DNA of 64,000 bases from Halovenus rubra (GTDB lineage Archaea; Halobacteriota; Halobacteria; Halobacteriales; Haloarculaceae), in NCBI RefSeq assembly GCF_026586665.1, contig NZ_JAODIY010000004.1, forward strand, positions 54,119 to 118,118, in the 5' to 3' direction. Of this stretch, positions 61,621 through 64,000 are shown one piece after another. The translations under genes were made by a program, and so were the position numbers. Each line of letters begins with the position of its first letter. Position 1 is the first letter of the stretch. Below the pieces are notes generated by a model. It saw nothing but the letters and a program-made list of their open reading frames with translations. It ran no database searches and was not told where the DNA came from.

Positions 61621-62238
61621 TCAGACTAGTTCGCCGTGTTCAATTTCGGGCTCGCTTACGCTCTGTTCGTCGCCGCTAATGCTCACGGTCGTCTTTGAGC
61701 ATTTGCCCGGAGCATACGCCGCTACGTTGCCCACAGTCGAGGTTTCGGCAACTGACGCACGAACTGTGGCAATCGGAAAGTCGTGTGTGACAACGAGAAC
61801 AGTCTCGTCGCGGGCATTCTCACAAAGCCAGCGCCACTTAGTAAGCACACGCCTACGCGCCTCATTGTGGTTTTCGCCACCACGAGGGTGTGACGAAAGT
61901 ACATCGACATCGCTACGTGGTGTGTTTCGCTCACCCACCAGTTCGAGTTCCTCGTAGGCGAGTCCCTGAAAGATACCTGCCTCCCGTGGTCCCCACGCTG
62001 GGTCGACGGTGCCAGAGTGTGCAACCCCAGCGAGACGGACGAGAGCAATCGTCTCACGTGCGGCGCGTGTCCCTGCAGTGTATACTCGGTCGAACTCGTA
62101 GGCTGACGCCAACTCACGGCCAATACTTTCGACAGCATCTCGACCAGCCATCGTCAGCGGCACTGGGGCGAGCCCGTGGAGCCGGTTCTGTTTATCCCAT
62201 TCCGTTTCGCCGTGTCGAAGCAATACGATTTCTGTCAT
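61621..62238 (-). CDS. Histidine phosphatase (phosphoglycerate mutase-like) family protein
   Basis: A 205-residue member of the histidine phosphatase superfamily, branch 1. The phospho-acceptor motif is LLRHGETEWDKQNRLHG at the N-terminus (His9). The partner segment VLVVTHDFPI carries the second His. Homologues include phosphoglycerate mutase, CobC-like phosphatases and others, so the substrate is open. The ATG at 62238 (MTEIVLLRHG) is the family start; residues upstream to 62259 are not similar. It is followed by nothing on the minus strand until the helicase. Confidence 0.85.
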   Translation of the reverse strand: MTEIVLLRHGETEWDKQNRLHGLAPVPLTMAGRDAVESIGRELASAYEFDRVYTAGTRAARETIALVRLAGVAHSGTVDPAWGPREAGIFQGLAYEELELVGERNTPRSDVDVLSSHPRGGENHNEARRRVLTKWRWLCENARDETVLVVTHDFPIATVRASVAETSTVGNVAAYAPGKCSKTTVSISGDEQSVSEPEIEHGELV

Positions 62239-62338
62239 TGTTGTGAGGGTGAGCGCCAACCGGCATGGCGTTTTCCTGCTTGAGGGGTCGTCGGCCTCCG
62301 TAGCCTGGCTACTGGCGATTTCGACACTTTATGTGGTA

Positions 62339-63166
62339 TTACTCTTCCCGGCGGAACGTGGTTGTGCGACCCCAACTTGTCGCCTTCCCCCAGAGTCCCG
62401 AGCGCATACATTCGAGTTCGACTATCTGAGAGTTGTCGACAAAGAGGTTTACGTTCGGTCCGAAATTCTTGACATACCACTCGAACATCTCCGGGCCTGG
62501 CGCCTCAAACACCAGGTTCTCCATGCCGAGTTCGTTCGCTAACTCGTAGACCACGTCCGTCCGCCACTCGTGGACTTCTTCGGTGATTCCTTCGGCTTCA
62601 ACCATCAAGAGATCCGCACCGGCTTCGAGGTGACGTTCACCTTCTCGGATTGCCATCGAGGGGTCCTGCTGGCCCTCGCGTTCGAGGTCGTCTGGGTCGG
62701 AGGCCCCACCAGCCCCAAACTGGACATTGACCTCAGGCTTTGGCTTGAGACCGTAGTCCGCAACTAGCTCGGTGAGTGCAACAATGTCGTCGGTATCGAT
62801 CGCCAAAAACCCACTAGAGATTTCAACAATATCGAATCCCAGTGCCTTGGCCTCCGCAACGTAGTCCTCTACTTTGTCGTTATCTCGGACAAGCACGTTT
62901 TCGACGAACCCTCCAGTCGATACCTCAACGTTGTGCTCGTGACAGATTCCGATGAGTTCCTCGACAGTGTCTCGGTCCATCAGCGCGAAGGAACCGCCGG
63001 AGAACTTATATATGTCGACGTACTGTCCCATCGTTTCGAGGATATCGCGCAACTCTCGTGGTCCCATCGGGTCGTAGTAGGGACCGCGTATCTCTGTGAT
63101 ACCTTTCGTACGTGGCTTTTGTGGCCTCTCGTTGACGTGTAGGAAGTCGAATGCTCGCTGTGACAT
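62339..63166 (-). CDS. Phosphosulfolactate synthase (ComA-like) family protein
   Basis: A 275-residue TIM-barrel of the ComA/phosphosulfolactate synthase family, which adds sulfite to phosphoenolpyruvate in methanogens. Conserved stretches include ITEIRGPYYDPMG, VDIYKFSGGSFALMD, VSTGGFVENVL, IVEISSGFLAI, LKPKPEVNVQFGAGG and DLLMVEAEGI. Haloarchaea do not make methane, so the product is unknown here; sulfolactate-type osmolytes or a different reaction are possible. The ATG at 63166 begins the conserved region; one at 63172 is in frame. TATATTTATA-like DNA at 63193-63201 lies about 27-35 bases before. An 18-base palindrome follows (63202-63219). Confidence 0.8.
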   Translation of the reverse strand: MSQRAFDFLHVNERPQKPRTKGITEIRGPYYDPMGPRELRDILETMGQYVDIYKFSGGSFALMDRDTVEELIGICHEHNVEVSTGGFVENVLVRDNDKVEDYVAEAKALGFDIVEISSGFLAIDTDDIVALTELVADYGLKPKPEVNVQFGAGGASDPDDLEREGQQDPSMAIREGERHLEAGADLLMVEAEGITEEVHEWRTDVVYELANELGMENLVFEAPGPEMFEWYVKNFGPNVNLFVDNSQIVELECMRSGLWGKATSWGRTTTFRREE

Positions 63167-63192
63167 GTACATGAGAAGCTACAGTTGCCTCC

Positions 63193-63219
63193 TATTTATA
63201 TTTTTAGGCTAGCCTAAAA
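63193..63219 (-). promoter_or_regulatory. TATA box and 18-base DtxR-type palindrome before the ComA-like gene
   Basis: TATTTATATT (63194-63203) is the TATA region for the leftward gene. Directly upstream of it, TTTTAGGCT-AGCCTAAAA (63202-63219) is a perfect 18-base palindrome with the core TTAGGCTAGCCTAA. This closely follows the DtxR/IdeR consensus (TTAGGTTAGCCTAA). Haloarchaea have DtxR-family metal regulators (SirR, Idr). A protein bound here would cover the BRE and TATA, so iron- or manganese-dependent control is inferred. Confidence 0.65.
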
Positions 63220-63297
63220 TAGAACTGTTGTGGGTATATTTACAGCTCTACGGTTGCATAGAGAACAGCAAACGGTGACGTTGTAACCGTATCTCGG

Positions 63298-64000
63298 TCA
63301 GACTAGCAGGTCTATGAGGTCTGATACGGTGTGTGTTTCGAGGTTTTTGACAGTCTTGATAATTTTCGAACGTCGCTCTTCGTCGTAGCGGTCACGGGTC
63401 ATAACTTCGAACTTCTCTTCAACCTGTTCCCAATCCATCGGGTTGTTGGGATGTCCCTGGAAATCATCTTTTAGGACTTCGAGTTCTGTCCCATCTGTGA
63501 GCGTTATCGTCAAGTTTGCAGGCATTTCGCCGGCTTCGAACCGGTCTGTCAGGTCTGTGTCTTCTGTCACCGTTACCGTCTGGAGCAACGACTGCACGTC
63601 GTCGCGCTGGATACGGTCAGGGTCGTATGCGTCATTTGTCATCTCCCGGTCGATTAGCGCCGCTGCAAGCATATAAGGGAGCGAATGGTCAGCCTGTGCT
63701 TTTGTTTCGACGTCGTGGCGGTCGCCTTCTCCCCCACCAATAATCAGCTTCGCACCGTGGAATGTGTCGAGATGGATTGATTCGACAGCGTCGTGATTGA
63801 TGTCGTGTTTTTGGGCGAGATCAATGATACCCTCCACTGCCGATTGCGCATAGGTTTCGGCAACGTAACGCTTAGTCATCGTATCGAACACGCGCTCACA
63901 ACCTCTATCGAGGTCAATATCAAACTCGCCGCTGACGATGTGTTTCCATCCCTTTTGTCCCTCGAAGAGGTTTTTGGGCCCTTCCATGCCGTTTTCGGCC
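63298..64000 (-). CDS. MmgE/PrpD family protein, C-terminal part (runs off the window)
   Basis: An open frame of about 234 codons enters at the right edge and ends at a TAG/TGA around 63298. The C-terminal part of the MmgE/PrpD (2-methylcitrate dehydratase-like) family is recognisable: GPKNLFEGQKGWKHI, KRYVAETYAQSAVEGIIDLA, HDVETKAQADHSLPYMLAAA and LTDGTELEVLKDDFQGHPNN. 2-Methylcitrate dehydratase dehydrates 2-methylcitrate in propionate breakdown; other members act on related acids. The N-terminal half lies outside the window. The gene faces the ComA-like gene in the same direction, 132 bases apart, with the DtxR-type palindrome between. Confidence 0.8.
   Translation of the reverse strand, partial: AENGMEGPKNLFEGQKGWKHIVSGEFDIDLDRGCERVFDTMTKRYVAETYAQSAVEGIIDLAQKHDINHDAVESIHLDTFHGAKLIIGGGEGDRHDVETKAQADHSLPYMLAAALIDREMTNDAYDPDRIQRDDVQSLLQTVTVTEDTDLTDRFEAGEMPANLTITLTDGTELEVLKDDFQGHPNNPMDWEQVEEKFEVMTRDRYDEERRSKIIKTVKNLETHTVSDLIDLLV

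Overview
The window is chromosomal DNA from a halophilic archaeon (class Halobacteria). The proteins are strongly acidic. Marker genes are archaeal: RadA, release factor aRF1, aIF5A, SecDF, the archaeal pantoate kinase and phosphopantothenate synthetase, halocyanins with twin-arginine lipoprotein signals, and a HAMP-type transducer. Many starts lie about 25-30 bases after a TATA box with no room for a Shine-Dalgarno site (leaderless transcripts). Base composition is clearly less GC-rich than in many haloarchaea (judged by eye), so a Haloquadratum-like or other moderate-GC haloarchaeon is plausible; I cannot name the genus. No rRNA, tRNA or CRISPR array was seen.

Layout. 1-1.2 kb: edge of a surface-polysaccharide locus (partial glycosyltransferase, hexapeptide acetyltransferase, decayed carbamoyltransferase with a 47-base hairpin insertion). 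1.4-3.9 kb: secF-secD. 4-12 kb: macro-domain remnant, amidohydrolase, a striking tetrapeptide-repeat membrane protein, a PfkB-like protein lacking its catalytic Asp, a YgfZ-like folate protein, a winged-helix protein, an NRDE protein, a nitronate monooxygenase remnant and fumarase. 12-18 kb: Mrp ATPase, then an electron-transfer set (four-cluster Fe-S protein, NrfD-like quinol subunit, small membrane protein, halocyanin) and a membrane-anchored ArsR-type regulator. 18-26 kb: HerA-like ATPase, a transducer without its signalling tip, two CoA-pathway genes, DoxX/HxlR pair, radA. 26-34.6 kb: a leftward series with DHH phosphoesterase, SDR protein, a two-gene Tad-type secretion motor, a coiled-coil protein and a MinD-like ATPase. 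34.7-40.3 kb: aRF1, small zinc protein, large REC-PAS-GAF-PAS kinase, glycerophosphodiesterase. 40.6-42.5 kb: an intact TnpB-only IS200/IS605-type element inside a DUF309 gene. 42.5-50 kb: CBS protein with a ribosome-hibernation-like domain, HEAT-repeat protein, second cupredoxin, GNAT, DUF92 protein, and a convergent pair that looks like the two halves of a heteromeric cis-prenyltransferase. 50-59.6 kb: hemA, pterin dehydratase, DUF3179 lipoprotein plus membrane partner, HAD, Hsp20, UbiB kinase, aIF5A-agmatinase, zinc/acidic protein. 59.7-64 kb: XPD/DinG helicase, histidine phosphatase, ComA-like synthase behind a DtxR-type palindrome, and a partial MmgE/PrpD gene.

How genes may work together. 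The Fe-S/NrfD/halocyanin set could pass electrons from quinol to a blue copper protein without a molybdopterin subunit. The UppS pair plus DUF92 points to lipid-carrier synthesis. The aIF5A-agmatinase overlap fits the archaeal hypusine route through agmatine. The Tad ATPase and TadC pair is a secretion motor without visible pilin genes. Mobile DNA has left one intact element and one hairpin footprint, and several genes are decayed.
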